This document shows, piece after piece, positions 33,733 through 46,749 of a stretch of 64,000 bases of DNA. A program made the position numbers and the translations under genes. Positions within the stretch are counted from its first letter, which is position 1. The number at the start of each line of letters is the position of its first letter. The stretch covers positions 1-64,000 of the forward strand of contig AZLU01000213.1 in assembly GCA_002224055.1 (NCBI GenBank). The letters are read 5' to 3'. The notes beneath the pieces were generated by a model. The model did not search any database and had not been told where the DNA came from. It saw nothing but the letters and a program-made list of their open reading frames with translations. The DNA comes from Pezizomycotina sp. ARF18. Its lineage: Eukaryota; Ascomycota.

Positions 33733-36700
33733 CTTTAAGTAAAGTAGTAACTTTTCACCAGTAATGGCGCACTAACCAGACGGATATAATGGTAATATTA
33801 TTATAACCGAAGTAAACGGAGACTCAAATATTGTTATATACAAAATCAACTTACGCTACTCTCGGATATTACCTTCACGGCGTCTCGACCTGATCTGGCA
33901 GTATAAAACCTTCGACATGGTTAAATGTAACAAAAAGGAGATCGCTGCGTCCTCAACCATATGAAAAATCGTTCGCACAGGCAGAGTATGGCTCATACAA
34001 ATCTGTCTGGATTTTTAGGGGATAGCAGCTGCATATATGTAAGTACTTTCTTGGAGAAACATGGGGCCGGATATCAGAGTCGCGCCCCAAGCGAATATCA
34101 TATTAGCCATTTGAAAGACAAATGTGCGCCTCCCAACTATGCTCACCACGGTACACCGACGCATTCGTTGGCTACACAAATAACATACCAAGCTCTTTCG
34201 ATACAAGTAGATCGTCTACCTGGTATATACTTTTTCCTCATCTATTCAGATACTCCAACTAAGACTTATGAGTAGTAGCTCTGTTGGGGGTTGTTTTATA
34301 CCTCAACCATATTAACCTTCGAAAACCCCACGTAACGGGGACGAAGAAGCACACATATGTATTATGAATGTACGAAAACTGAAGTAAACCCAATGAGTAA
34401 GGAAGAGAATATAGGTGTCCGGAGTTGTATTATTGAAGCTATCTTTGTGCATACAGCGAACGTGGATATTGTAACACTACGATATCCAGATACCCGACGG
34501 CTCTGTCAAGAACGATATTTCCTTTTTATGCGGACGTAGAGCAACAAAAGGCACTTCCGACGCAGTTATTTTACACACTGCTAGCTGCTTCTTTTTCGTT
34601 GCTGCTGAGATTGCTGTTGGGTTGATAATTCTGTTTGGAAGGAAGACCTTTTATATCGATGCCACAACTGTTGGGAGCCTCCAGGATATAAGTTCGGTTC
34701 TAAGTGTAGTTAAGAAGATCATTTTTAGGGGCAAGCATACAATACGATGATGAAAGGACGTGCTCCTCGACATTCATCAGTTATGGGACATAAAAATCAC
34801 TAGGACGTTGGCTTACGCTATGGGGCTCGGCCTAAATTATCTTCGAATCTCGACGGATATATCGGTTCATCTTACAAATCTTGAGAATGGATAAATAGTT
34901 TGTCTACTGTCAATACGCCTGGAATGCCAAGGGAACATGACATTTCGATATGAAAGTTTATGCAGTAAGGGGTGATGTGAGCCTGTTGTACAGCCTATTG
35001 AAAGCCCTTGGAAATTTTGATAAAAATCTACAATACCAAACTGCTTTGGCGTACTCATCTAGCTATTCGAAATGATAAAAGGTTTTATCGAGCTGGAACA
35101 TATCGAAAGCTCGTAGCTGAATCCCACATCACTGTGAATGTCCCAACACCACACCGAGACTGTAATGCCAGGCAATACCTTTGTAATATCAATGTACTAT
35201 AAACGATGCATTACAATGGCAAAAGGGAAAGGATAGATTTCGTTTAAGTAGAGAAGTCACCGCGCTTCCACCTATAAAAATATAATTCTGTAATATTGAG
35301 AAGGATGAACAAGGAGCAGCTCGTACAAGTTTGACGTATCTAGCTTTATAAAGACTAACGTTAATGGCATTGTCCAAAAGCTAGTCGGCAACGCGGGATA
35401 TTGGATCGTAGTTTTGTCCGCAGTGGTAGCAGGGCCTTTGCCGGCTTCTTATTTAATAAATGGCCCTGAGCAAACTAGTATTTACAAAAAGGATTATCAT
35501 GGGAAGAACGTATTTTAAAACACCACAGTGGCTTCTATCATAACACGTTAAACGTACTGAGATGTTTATGTGCACGCATTCTCATACTCAAGTCTGGATC
35601 CTCAAATACCAAACCCGCGCTTGAAATCGGCGGGCGGAGTTCATGCATAGAGGTACGCGGTCAATCCAAGCATCATAAAGCAAGGGGATGCCCCGCTCTG
35701 ATACTTCCCTCAGAAGTCCGAGGCCGATAACGAGGCGCTTAAGACGGAAACCTCGAAGTGAGGAGATATGGTCGCATTTTACCTCAGCGATGATAATAGA
35801 AACCGTCAAGCTTTCCTATTATCACCATGTAGGATTTTAAACCCCTCCATATCCCTTCGTGCGTAGAGAGAAAGCCAATAAACTATATGTCAAGAAATTT
35901 GAAACGCTAACGTCGTACACGGCTGTATTCTAAATGCTATCAGAGCGAGTAGAGTATTAAGTGGTAAGAGACATGAGCGCACGGCATATAACCAGTAATT
36001 TATGTGGATGATCAACAATGGTACTGAACGGCGGAGTATATGGTCTAGATTTATACTTGAATACTTCCTGTCGAAGAGATTTGTATATTTTTTCAGTGGT
36101 AGTCTTGATGAATCATTGGTGACAAGAGGGAGGACATAATTCAGTCTCGAGTCATGTTGATCTCCCCTTTATAAGGATTAGAAAACCCGCGTACGTGTGA
36201 TACATGGACTGGAAGTAATTTTTGCTCGAAATTATCTAAATAATATCGATCTTTTCATTAGTTCACCACAAATCCAGTTTGTCGGAGCAATGTAGAGATT
36301 TGAGCGAAACCCGCATTGCATACATGTAGCACGGAGGTTCGGAGAGCGGCATATGGCCTCAAGCCACGAAGGGACATCGCCGACACCAATAGCCATACTT
36401 GTGAACTGAGCTCATGAGCAGAGTTTCCAGGACTGCATATACTGCTGGTAAGATGGATCGCGATACTTCGCACGAATCCTGACGTTGTACAGAAATACAA
36501 TGCTAGAAGCACATCCATTATCTCAAAGTCACTTATTATACTAGATTTCCCCTAATTGAGTTTTTCGCAGATTATCACGCGACCGTCGCGCCAGGACGAT
36601 CGCAACTGATAAAAGAATATTAATAAACAATAAGTCAATGTGCCGACGTATGCTACGCAGTGTTAAAGGCTGAGGTGATACTTTCATTATTAATGAACAT

Positions 36701-39512
36701 TTTACCAAGTAGACTACTAAACCCAAATTAACCAGATTTTAGCTGTCAGCAAGCGAAAATCGCCGCCCGATATTTCCTTAAGATCGTACAGCTATCAAAC
36801 TATTTTACAGAACACAGCGAAGCTTCTATGAGTTCTTCCTTGAGAATCCTTCGTTCAGTCATAAAGCATTACTTCAACAACACGCATGGCACCACTCCTA
36901 ACGAAGCCCGATACCAATAAACTCGAAAGCTATAATTTTACATTCAGCTAAAAAGACTCAGTGAACGGAAACGAATGGAAAGCGCTTTATGTAATTGACT
37001 GGTACTGCATTGTATACTTTAATTTGTGGTTAGCCCTTCGCAAACGACATGCCTTGATGAAGTCAGGTTGGTAATACGAAGATCGAAACTAATCTTTTCA
37101 TAGAGATGTTGAAAGGCATGGATAACTTGACGTTAGGCGATATCTTAATAGATTAGACCAAATATGACCGAGAGATGCTACCAGTAGAGCGAACAGCTAC
37201 AGACAGTCAAACGCTCTCACGATAAGGCTTTAGACCACTGCTTCGGAAAGGATCTCAGAGATAGCAAACGAGAGGAGTTTCGTGTATCGAGACTGTAGAC
37301 CAGCCATATCGCTCTACGGCAGAGAATGAAATTGGTTCTGAGAAGGAAGGAGGGCGTACATGTGAGCCCCAATGAGTAAAATGGAAGCTGGAACTTCTTG
37401 AATACTTCGCGTTTTTCTAGGGTAGGATTTGCAGGTACAACGTTGCCCACTTAAATACTTCTGGAGTGACGCGACCACAGCTATAGAAAGTCCATTTAAT
37501 GATTTGTCGCCGTGCGCAGTGTCTCATGCCGAGGCATAGCACAGGAGCAAAGGCACTTATATTTACCAATTTCGAGCCTTCGCCTCTGCCACCTGGATGG
37601 TGTTGAACCGTACCGAATCATACAAGAAATAAATGTATCGTAATTTAAGGGAGGTGTAATTCCGGTCTAATACAGTAGTATCCATTCTCCTTAAGTAGGA
37701 CGCAATCTGTCTTCACGATATTGCTATTTATGACTTAGATGCGATGTAGTGAAGCGAAAGGCGTGGTTGCTTTCGTAGACGACGAGAGTTTTTGATCTAA
37801 GCGGATCTAGTGTAGAAAACCCACCTGAAAAGATTAAAAGTATAATAAGACCGCAGAGTCGCTCGGTTGTCAGATAGCTTAATACTTTGAATAAAACAAG
37901 CGGGTATGCTCGTATAATATATAATTACGGATATAGTCAACACGCGAACGAAAATGTCTCCGTTGTTTTCATGCGTTTAAGTCAAGTCAATTGAAGCCCT
38001 TTAGAATTATAGTTACTTGGCAGCGCATTACGACTGTCTCCGAGATAAAGTCATAGAGAGTTCGCGTTCGTCCGTTGCTTACGGTTCAAAATAGCTACGA
38101 AGCCGGTAACAAAAAGAAACATTGGATTAAAAATAGCAGCTCCTAGGACTTGGTCTTGATAAACATGAATCTCCCTAGGCGCAAATATTCGATAGTAAAA
38201 TTTACTACTTTAAATTTACCACCACGAGCACCAATCATATCTGTTTTGCCGGATTGTCGACGTTAACCTTTCGACCAGTCTGCAGCTAGACTGAGATCTA
38301 GAGTAACCAACGCTTGCCACGATATATCAAAAGTATCACTTGAAATGGCAGCTTAAACGGAATATAATGGTCTATATTATCTATACTATTGTTTATAACA
38401 TCATAGTTTTAAAGACGCGATACCGATCCACATATAGCCCAACCTTTTTCAATTTCGTATCCGTCTTTGCGTAAAGTAGTCACACGTGATTGACCGTTTC
38501 TAAGCGTAGTTATCGCCCAAAAAAGGACGGAAATTCTAAACTGGACCAGAAGTACAATTTTTCTTCCCTGCTTTCTCGCAACCTTAACCCTGGCGCTTTC
38601 GTCCTGCGGCGTATATCTCGGAAGTATAAGTTATATTGCTGTTGGTAATGTATTTGAGAGAAACGAACCCAACTTTGGAGTGGTAGCTGTTCTTGATAAT
38701 GATGCTTCGTTGTATGCGAATGCGCTTGAAGAAAGAAATATGACGGATATCGAGGGTGATGGAGTTGTAATTTAGTTAGGCGTTTAACTCGAATACATTC
38801 CGAGTCGTTTTTATGTGACCGGGTGATACCGGATTGAACAAGGGTATTATTGGAAACCATCTTAGAGATCTAACGTTAATAAGCAAATGGAAATAATATT
38901 CTACGATTTGACAGTGTAGATTATAATCATGTGTCATTAGTTGAGTTAATACTGAGAATATTTACCACCGTGATTCTCAAAGTAGTGATATACTGCTGGC
39001 GGTTTGTATTCGTCGTTAACAAACGTTCCGCCTACTGTCCAGTTTGAAGTCCAGCGGGTATAGAACTAACGTATATTATGCATTTACCCCTAAATTTACG
39101 AACACCCAGCGTAGCCTTTCCTCTACCTACCCGCTAAAAATTCCTATAAATGTTGAAAGTATGGGGTTTTTTTTGGGATAGCCAGAGTGTAAGAAGGATC
39201 AAGAAATCATAAAATTGGTAGAATTTTTGTAAACTTTATTCGAGGGTTGTATAAAATTTAAAGCTGAATCTCACAGTTGCCGGATAGTTTTAGTAGGAAA
39301 GATGCTGCGACGGACGATACGTGCGATTTTGAATTAAATTAATTAAATATCTTTCGTTGATCTGAGCAACTCGCAATATAACAACGTAACCAACAATCAA
39401 AATGTAAATCAATCCCCCCCCAAAAAAAAAAAAAAGAAAAAAAAAGGGAATTTGTACCATTCCTTAATTACCTTGAATTATTCCCGAAAGTACCATCTAC
39501 CATTACAACTTT

Positions 39513-39918
39513 ATGGACGACGACAAGCAACGGGAACTCCTTGTAAGTCCCGGCCCTCTTGCTTCCTTCAAGCCACTGCTGACAGGGGAAGCCCCGCATA
39601 CTCGCGCTAGAGATCCCCAACGACGGCAGCTTCCTTTCCGGACTCTCTATCGCAGAGCTAAAAGGGCCTTCCTTGACTGCAACGTCGAGTTCTTCGAACT
39701 CTCCCCGAACTCCACCGGTGATCGAGACCAAGGCACAAGCCATCTCTTGTACTCGCACGCGCTTCGAGCGCTGTTCTGGTACGACCCCACGGCGGCGACG
39801 GCGTAGGTTTGATGCCGCTGGACTGCAAGTGGGAGCTGAAGGTTCAAAGGGTACCGGGTGGGATATCTTGAAGGAGATTGCGGATAATTGGGTGAAGGTG
39901 AGATTTTTGCAATTATGA
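39513..39918 (+). CDS. Possible small uncharacterised gene
   Basis: Tentative. From ATG 39513 (MDDDKQREL) a 43-nt intron with a GTAAGT donor at 39541 and a CTGACAG acceptor at 39583 would join to KPRILALEIPNDGSFLSGLS and IAELKGPSLTATSSSSNSPR, continuing in one frame to VIETKAQAISCTRTRFER. Downstream, shifted frames give FWYDPTAATA, VGLMPLDCKWELKVQRV and WDILKEIADNWVKVRFLQL before the stop. The phrases look protein-like and the GC content rises relative to flanking DNA. I know no homologue. Confidence 0.35.
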
Positions 39919-42900
39919 TAGTTGAAGTGTTGGGAAAGTAAAGTAGAGTTGGTTGGTGAGATTGCAAAAGTTAGAAGGATGGAAGATCGTATAATACTGA
40001 CGAATATGTACGATATATATATAGCGGAAACTCCCAGGCCTCCCTGACGCCTCTAAGCCAGCAGGAGACGGACCGCCGGAGCACGAATTAAGATACCGGA
40101 GGCGGGGACGGGTTGTTCTGTCGGGACGTCCGCGAGATAACCTACCGTAAGTTCCAATGGTCCACTGCAACGAGTTCATCCCAGGAGGGTAAGAGTTACT
40201 AATACTTCGAAACTCATGTGTAGACGTTTGCCTTTTTTTACCTTCTGAAGAGAAAATATCGTGTTTCTCGTTAGTGCACGAGTTTCTTGAGATCTACCTG
40301 TCTGTAAAAGAAGACTGCTATCGAATCTTTCATGGCATTATCTTGAGTGAAGTTATTTTTTATTTAATGTCGGATAGGTTTCTGGTTTTTCTTTTCTTCT
40401 GTTCCTTTGTTCTGCTCCGATTATCTTATTTTTGTGCAACAAATCTTCCTTGTACTATATATGTGTATTCTTAACAGAGTCATATTAGTTCAGGTTTACT
40501 TACTGTATTCAATACTAGTTTTCTGATTGTAGATTAGCTACCACTAGTGTCTCTTGCCTTTTCATGGAGTAAAATTAGTAAGGATGATGCCGATGTGCAA
40601 ATACGTATCCTACAGTTTAAAGTTATAAGTTAATGAAACGCGCAGCTTATCGAAGGAAAGGGCTTTGCGGGGTCGCGGCACTCCGAGCGTTCGTGTTTGT
40701 GGGTATGACTAAAATAGTTCGTGGCGTACGCTTGACTGACATTGTCACTGATAAGTTAAGAAAACTGATGTAAATAAATGAAATGATGGGCAAACCAAAA
40801 ATAACAGAAAATAGGACACAGAAGAAACCGTGATCTATAGCCAAATATCTGATGATGATCTCGATTCCGAGGGTTCGTCATAAATATATCACACTGCCAA
40901 TTTACTGTTTAATCTCCACTATCACAAAAGCAATTTTGTATTTCCGCCAGGTAGCTGAAATTAATTTTTATTATTGATCTTGCGAATCCATGGAATCGGA
41001 GTGGGCTTGTTGCTGAAGACTTTTTCCTGCTGCGGAAAAAAACGTGGCTTTTGGCGGATAATTCCTGTCAGAAGTTAGAACCAGAAACGAAATTAGTCCA
41101 AAACGTTAGCGTCGATCGAGCCAACACCGAGAAGTGAGCCGTGATAGGTATATACTATATAGTAGATACCATCACCATTCTGCGATTTCTGTCCTAGTCT
41201 ACCGGAATCTTTCCTGCGAGATAGAATTGTTGGCATCGAAGATTGAATCCATGGAACGCGTTTTTATCGCAATGCGCGTTCTGGATTTTGTTGGTATTCT
41301 TTGCAGAGGTGTGTTCAGTTGTCGCGATATAACAATCTAACATGATATATTCCCAGGTTTGAACAGCTTTATCTAGATTTCTAGAGCAAAGCAATGCGTT
41401 AACGAATTCTTCCAAACGAAGGAGCGCGCCGTTCGCTCGCTTGCCGTTCAACATGCGAATTCAATATAGCTATAGTACTAATAGCTCGTGAGCGTAAGGT
41501 TGATGCAACCTGACTCTGTAGGGAATCTCATCCTAGCCTTTGCATCGTATTCTCGTATCGTGGAATATTTAACCGCTGGTAAAAATTATAATTAACATTA
41601 ATATCAAATCGATCGGGTCTGGCTAGCGGGGAAGTGAACACTTTAGCCGTGCATTTGCCGCTTGGATTAGCTTATTCTGCCTGAAGATATCATCATCACC
41701 GTCTCGCGCTCTCGAAAGTTCAAATAAAGAATCAGCAGCTCAATCCACTCGATACTAGATTCTCCTTGCGAAGGCCGGGCTGGGCAGGGCGTGGCCGGAT
41801 TCTACTTTCGATGATCTATTGGCGAATAAAATTCATCCAAGATCGCGCGTGCCTTTGAACCCCCCTTTTCCAAACCAAGCGGCTGGCATTCCGACCCGCG
41901 ATGGACTACAGGCTGCGAAGATGCAATAGACCGTCATAGATATTCTATAACCAGTTGGCTGCAGAACGAGCCATTTTTGTCACATTTTAATCCCGGGTTT
42001 TTTTTTTGGAGACTTTGTTGGTGGCGGGACGCTAAAAACGATTGGCACCTTTGTCTGATAAGGGCCAGCAGGGGGGACCACCTCTTGATACCGCTTATTG
42101 TGTCCCGATCTCGAGGAAAGGTACCGTGGGACAGAGATCGAGAAACCTAAAAAAAAATTAAAAATAAAATTGGTATCCCATTTTAAAAAAAAAGGCCTCG
42201 TCGTGACGACTGACGAGGCGGCCACGAGCGCACAGTTAGCAAATCTTTAAATTATGCTTAAATAGCAAGTCATCCAGTAAAAAAAAAAAAAAAAAAAAGC
42301 AAAGAAATAGAGAGATTGACCTGGAGACATGGAAGTTGGATGTTCGTATCGAGTCGGTGGCTGTCTCTTTCGTGTAGAATCAAAGAAGCTTAATCTCCAG
42401 CAGAAAGGTTCATTAGAGTGAGGTTTTTTAAAATGAACCTCATACACGAAGCTCCACCTCTCTATCACGAAAAGGCCACCGATGCCTGGATTGCCTTACA
42501 AACCAAAAAACAAGAACCCATTCATTTCGTTTAAGCACTAGGCGAAGGTCGGTTGCTTTTTTTCCCCTTAGGCAGGAGTGGAGCCCGAAAAGATTGATGC
42601 TGGAACGGTGCCTTTAGAGGCATCGCGGCACAGCAAATAGCTATGTGCTGCCGTTGTCGCCAACTATGGATCCGAAGAAAAAGCTCGATCTCAGAGGCAG
42701 TGGATGCTGTTCTTCCCCCCTTACTTCCTGCAGGCAGGCTTTTTGCATATAATACTTGGTATAAAAAGAGTACCATCTTGCCTGATACCCTTGATCATCT
42801 TTTTCCCTTCCTCCTGCGTAAACCGGCTCAGGTTATTTTTTATTTTCGGTCGGCATTGGTGAGCTTGTTGCTTGTGAAATTGGTTGGTTTCGTGGAAGTG

Positions 42901-43301
42901 ATTGGCGTATATAATACATCATCGAAACTACTTTAACTACTTACTTAAGTATTTACTGCTCTTTATTTTTTCCAACTTTTTTTTATATCCACCACGACTA
43001 CCATTTTTGTCCTCTCCCGGAGCAACGACTACTTCTCTAAGTATTATTATACCTATTAATACACTCCCTCTGCCTTCCAAAGATCCCTCTGAGATATAAA
43101 GCACATCTCTCTACCTACATCGTCAATCTTCAGTTGGTTTCAATTCTGCTTCCACGGATACCATTTTGTCATCCTATATATACCGTGAAGGGTTTCGTAC
43201 GAGGGCTGGACATACTTGTCGGCGTATTATTACTTATTCATAATATCACTTCGTCCTTGTCTTTGTAAACCAGCAGGGAATTCTCAATTGAGGTTCGAGG
43301 A
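39919..43301. other. Spacer upstream of the photoreceptor gene
   Basis: No gene is supported. It contains an A20 run (42279-42298), several short G/C-rich islands near 41.8 and 42.1 kb and a polypyrimidine 5' flank (42930-43150). Small open segments at 41134-41454 and 42531-42776 carry no recognisable motif. Confidence 0.45.
42279..42298. repeat. Poly-A tract (20 nt)
   Basis: Uninterrupted A run. Confidence 0.9.
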
Positions 43302-46011
43302 TGCCTTTCTTCCACCAATACTCTTCCAAGTCCAGACGGGCACGGTCCCTCTTTCCTGAAGCGTTCGCTAAGCAGCCCGACGCCACAGGAAGACGAAAGG
43401 GTTCCTGACATCCCCTCCTTGCCTCCACCACCGCCTAGGAAGAAAGATGACGTCGTCGAGCCAGCAAAAGCTCCCGAAGCGAAGGCACCGGCTACTCTCG
43501 ATATGGGGCCACAGGATCACAGCCAGAGACCCTTCTCTCCAATTGTCGACAAGTCCACAATGGCATCTTCCCGGCTGGCGCCTCCATTCCAATCCCTACA
43601 TCGCTGAGGCCACCGCCAGCTCCCGTAAAGGTTGCACCCGGTGCCAACACCAACAACCATACACAAACAGTAACGAAACGGGGTCCAAGGTCACCTATCT
43701 CTCGGGAAAATCCTGAGCTGAGAGAGCAGTTCATTCGCGAACGCTACCCGAGGACGTCATCCAGGGCACAGAGGGCACCATCCATAGACCTTTCCGCGTC
43801 GGACGCATCATCCTTTCATAGGCACGACGAGGAAGACCTGCCTCGCCTGAGCTACGAGACCATAGTGTCCCGTGGTTCGATACCTTCCTTCGTCACAATG
43901 GAACTTCTATGCCGGACTCCGTATCTCTGATGGACGAGAAAGGGCAGGAGACGTACATACCACCTGACGAGTACCACGCATACGACCTCCTCCCACCCGC
44001 AAAGGCTTCGGAGTCATATTCACTGGAGGAGAAGAGCCTGAAGCTTTTTTCGGCTGAGCATCTGCAGACCATCGTCACCTCTCCCTCGCTTTTAGCCAAG
44101 TTCGTCAAATTCATTGGAGCCACCGGCCGAGGACCTCCATGCAGCTGCTTGTATATTACTTTGATGCATTAAAAGCCATCAAAGCTATCAAGTATGCGAA
44201 TGCTGTTGCCGAATCTTTGGAACCGATTCAAGGGCTTGGCTTCACGCACTCGAGCGACGAAAACCACGCAATAACCCAGACAGCGAATGCATTGCTGGAA
44301 CAGAGAGCTGCCGATGCGTTTAGAGAGCTTACAGAGCAAGAACTTCCTCGTTATATCACGTACGTGATTCGTCTTTTAAAATTCGCTCATTCATTGCCAA
44401 GATCGATTCGCTAACGTCTTCCTGCAGTTGGGTCTTCACGGAAGTCGTTACCCACAATATCGTGAAGAAGTAATGGGAACTCTCTCGCCAAAGTTGAGGT
44501 CCGCGGCCGAAGGACTTGCCGAAGTCTTTTGCTTGACTGACCCATCTCGGCCCGATAACCGATTGTTTTCTGCTCCGAGGAGTTCAACAGAACCACTCAA
44601 TACGGTGTTGACTATATTGTCGATCGGAATTGCAGGTAAGTCGCAATAAAAAGCACGATAGCTGATATCCCTTTTGCTGACTCTATCTTCCAATAGGTTT
44701 CTGCAAGGCCCGCAAACAGACAAGCACAGTGTCAAGAGGCTTCGGATGCTATCCACGCTGGTCGTGAAATTTGCGAAGTTTTCTTGAATTAGTATGTTAC
44801 ATCGCCGTGTGAATTTTTTTCAGCTGGAAATTCATTTACTAATCAATTTTATAGTCGTCGGGATGGTTCTCCCTTCATGAACCTTTTGATGGTGGCGCCT
44901 CTCTGTGATTCACGTGGAAACGTCCGATATTGTAAGTATCATCAAAAGTCAAACCACTTTGGAAGTCGTACTAAAGGCTATACAGTCATCGGAGCGCAGG
45001 TTGACGTCACGCAGCTCGTTCGCGATGCGGTTGGACTTGAGTCGTTCAAACGCCTCGAAGCCAAGGAAGCGAACGAGGGCAAGCCTTTGGAGATTGAGCA
45101 GCAGTCGGTGTACTCCAAGTCGTACGATGGTCCCGCGGAGACGAGAAGAACGAATTCGACCAACTTGCCGAATTGTTCAGCCCTAAGGAGATAGAAGCGG
45201 TGAAAGCTCACGGTGGAAGGATTCACAAGGATCATGACTCAGCTACGAAGCAAGGTTCCCGCGCGACAACGTGTCATTATTAAGCCTTCTTCACCGGCAC
45301 GCGAGGAAGATGAGGAACGCGTACTATCGCCATATGCGTCAGCGACCCTCCGTGGCGTTTATCGCAATGTAAGTTCCCTCTTGGTTCGCTCTATTTACTT
45401 TGTGATTGACTGACTTCATGTGTCTCTTTAGTACCTTTTGGTCCGACCGTACCCGTCCCTGAAGATTCTGTTCGCATCGCCGTCACTGCGGGTACCTGGT
45501 ATCTCTCAGTCTCACTTCATGTCCAAAATAGGTGGATCTCAGCGTGTTCGTGATGAGATCGAGTGTGCTCTCACAGAGGGTCGAGGGGTACGTTATTCTA
45601 CATTGAAAAGGAATAAAAAAAGTTGTTAGGAACAGACTTTCTGACAACCTATTATAGTGTACCGCCAAAGTGCGTTGGATCAACCGCAAAGACGATTTGG
45701 ATGTCGTTCCGAACGCCGGCCGGGAACGTTGGATACACGCCACGCCTCTCTTGGTGCCAACGGCAGTGTCGGTGTCTGGATGATAGTCGTCGTTGACGAT
45801 GACATCAGAGCGGGAGCGGCAGCCCGTTCATCTAGAAAGTATAGGGAAGCACCCGCCATTCCCTCAAACCGGACGCTTGGAGAGACGCTGTCATGGACGG
45901 AGCGGACTAGTTATCTACTGTCCTGCATGGCGTACACGAGGAGACTGCCGCATCGATGAACGAACAAAATCTCGTGGACCCTCCTCTTCCGCTGCGCTTC
46001 CGGGGAATTAA
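43302..46011 (+). CDS. RGS-LOV blue-light photoreceptor (BcLOV4 type)
   Basis: This fungal flavoprotein photoreceptor combines a regulator-of-G-protein-signalling domain with a LOV sensor. Members such as Botrytis BcLOV4 move to anionic membranes in blue light. The start MPFFHQYSSKSRRARSLFPE leads to a Pro-rich disordered N-terminus. The RGS helices include LKLFSAEHLQTIVTSPSLL and YYFDALKAIKAIKYANAVAE, with ADAFRELTEQELPRYITW. A linker then reads LRSAAEGLAEVFCLTDPSRP. The LOV core has NCRFLQGPQTDKHSVKRL with the flavin-binding cysteine (TGC 44631-44633), YRRDGSPFMNLLMVAPLCDS and FIGAQVDVTQLV. The next helix, LAELFSPKEIEAVKAHGGRI, matches the membrane-binding region of BcLOV4, and a C-terminal domain (LLVRPYPSLKILFASPSLRV...) follows. 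Introns: 44360-44427, 44636-44696, 44792-44854, 44932-44985, 45369-45431, 45588-45657. Frame shifts occur near 43400, 43590, 44130, 44740, 45140, 45260 and 45800. Confidence 0.9.
44636..44696 (+). other. Intron two bases after the LOV cysteine codon
   Basis: The exon ends CGG AAT TGC AG and the next begins G TTT CTG CAA, giving RNC-R-FLQ across the junction. Donor GTAAGT and acceptor CAATAG are canonical; length 61 nt. Confidence 0.85.
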
Positions 46012-46749
46012 ACCTGCAAGTGTAAGAACAGTCCACGATATTAGACAGAATTAACCAGTATTAATCTGGTAACGGATACTGTTTTCCTTTTGTTATTTTA
46101 CATTTATATATTTTCGGTGGACTTTTGCTTTTCATTCTGCGAAATATCGCACTTTATTTCCGATCTTGTGGTTCAAACCATTTCTGGTAAAACTCGTGGC
46201 ATTCTCCCTCTTAGTTCCCTTTGTATATTCTCGTGATCTTCTATGCTTGTTGCCTATGCACATTTCCTAGATTCCAAACCTTCTCGCTTAAAACATATCT
46301 CTCCTTCTCCCCAAACAGCCTCTTCCCCATTCCTAGCAAATAAGGATATTATATTTCATCATTGGCGGAGAATTGTATAGCATTTCTTTTGTTATCTTCG
46401 GCGTTTATAACTTTTGCTATTTGATAGTGTTTTTTTCGTTATCGGAGCGTTTCTTGCATATAACAAATCTTGAATAAAACCTCTCTTATTCTATTGGTCA
46501 GATCCGTATGCCAATTACATGGTTCAAAATCGATGGTAAAAAAACATTGGACATATAGTCAAAGTATATGAATCTTCAATGCTGCCATTAGGTCGTAGTT
46601 GCGGTTTGTATGTACAGGTGGGGCGTTGAAGCGAATATATAGTAGTAGTAAAGTATAATCCCGTTCAGTCACATGATGTGCCAAAGGAAACAGAAAATAT
46701 ATCGCTTTATAGCATCGATGCGAGAAATAGGGGTTTAGAATTCAGCCTT
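46012..46749. other. Convergent 3' flanks of photoreceptor and roadblock genes
   Basis: AT-rich and without a gene. It carries the 3' ends of two converging transcripts. Confidence 0.5.

Larger units (their letters stand above)
33249..39512. other. Long gene-free segment
   Basis: Over 6 kb with no convincing gene. From about 33.8 to 39.1 kb the texture differs from other spacers: long homopolymers are almost absent, TA and CG steps both look common and open frames are short. On the plus strand 38485-38775 a stop-free frame without ATG encodes a hydrophobic stretch (IFLPCFLATLTLALSSCGVY). On the minus strand 38510-38860 is also open. I cannot assign either. Ancient, heavily mutated repeats are one explanation. 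Confidence 0.4.

Noticed and set aside
34795-34870. Possible tRNA around CTTCGAATCTC
   Set aside because: The same test fails: no cloverleaf stems can be drawn.
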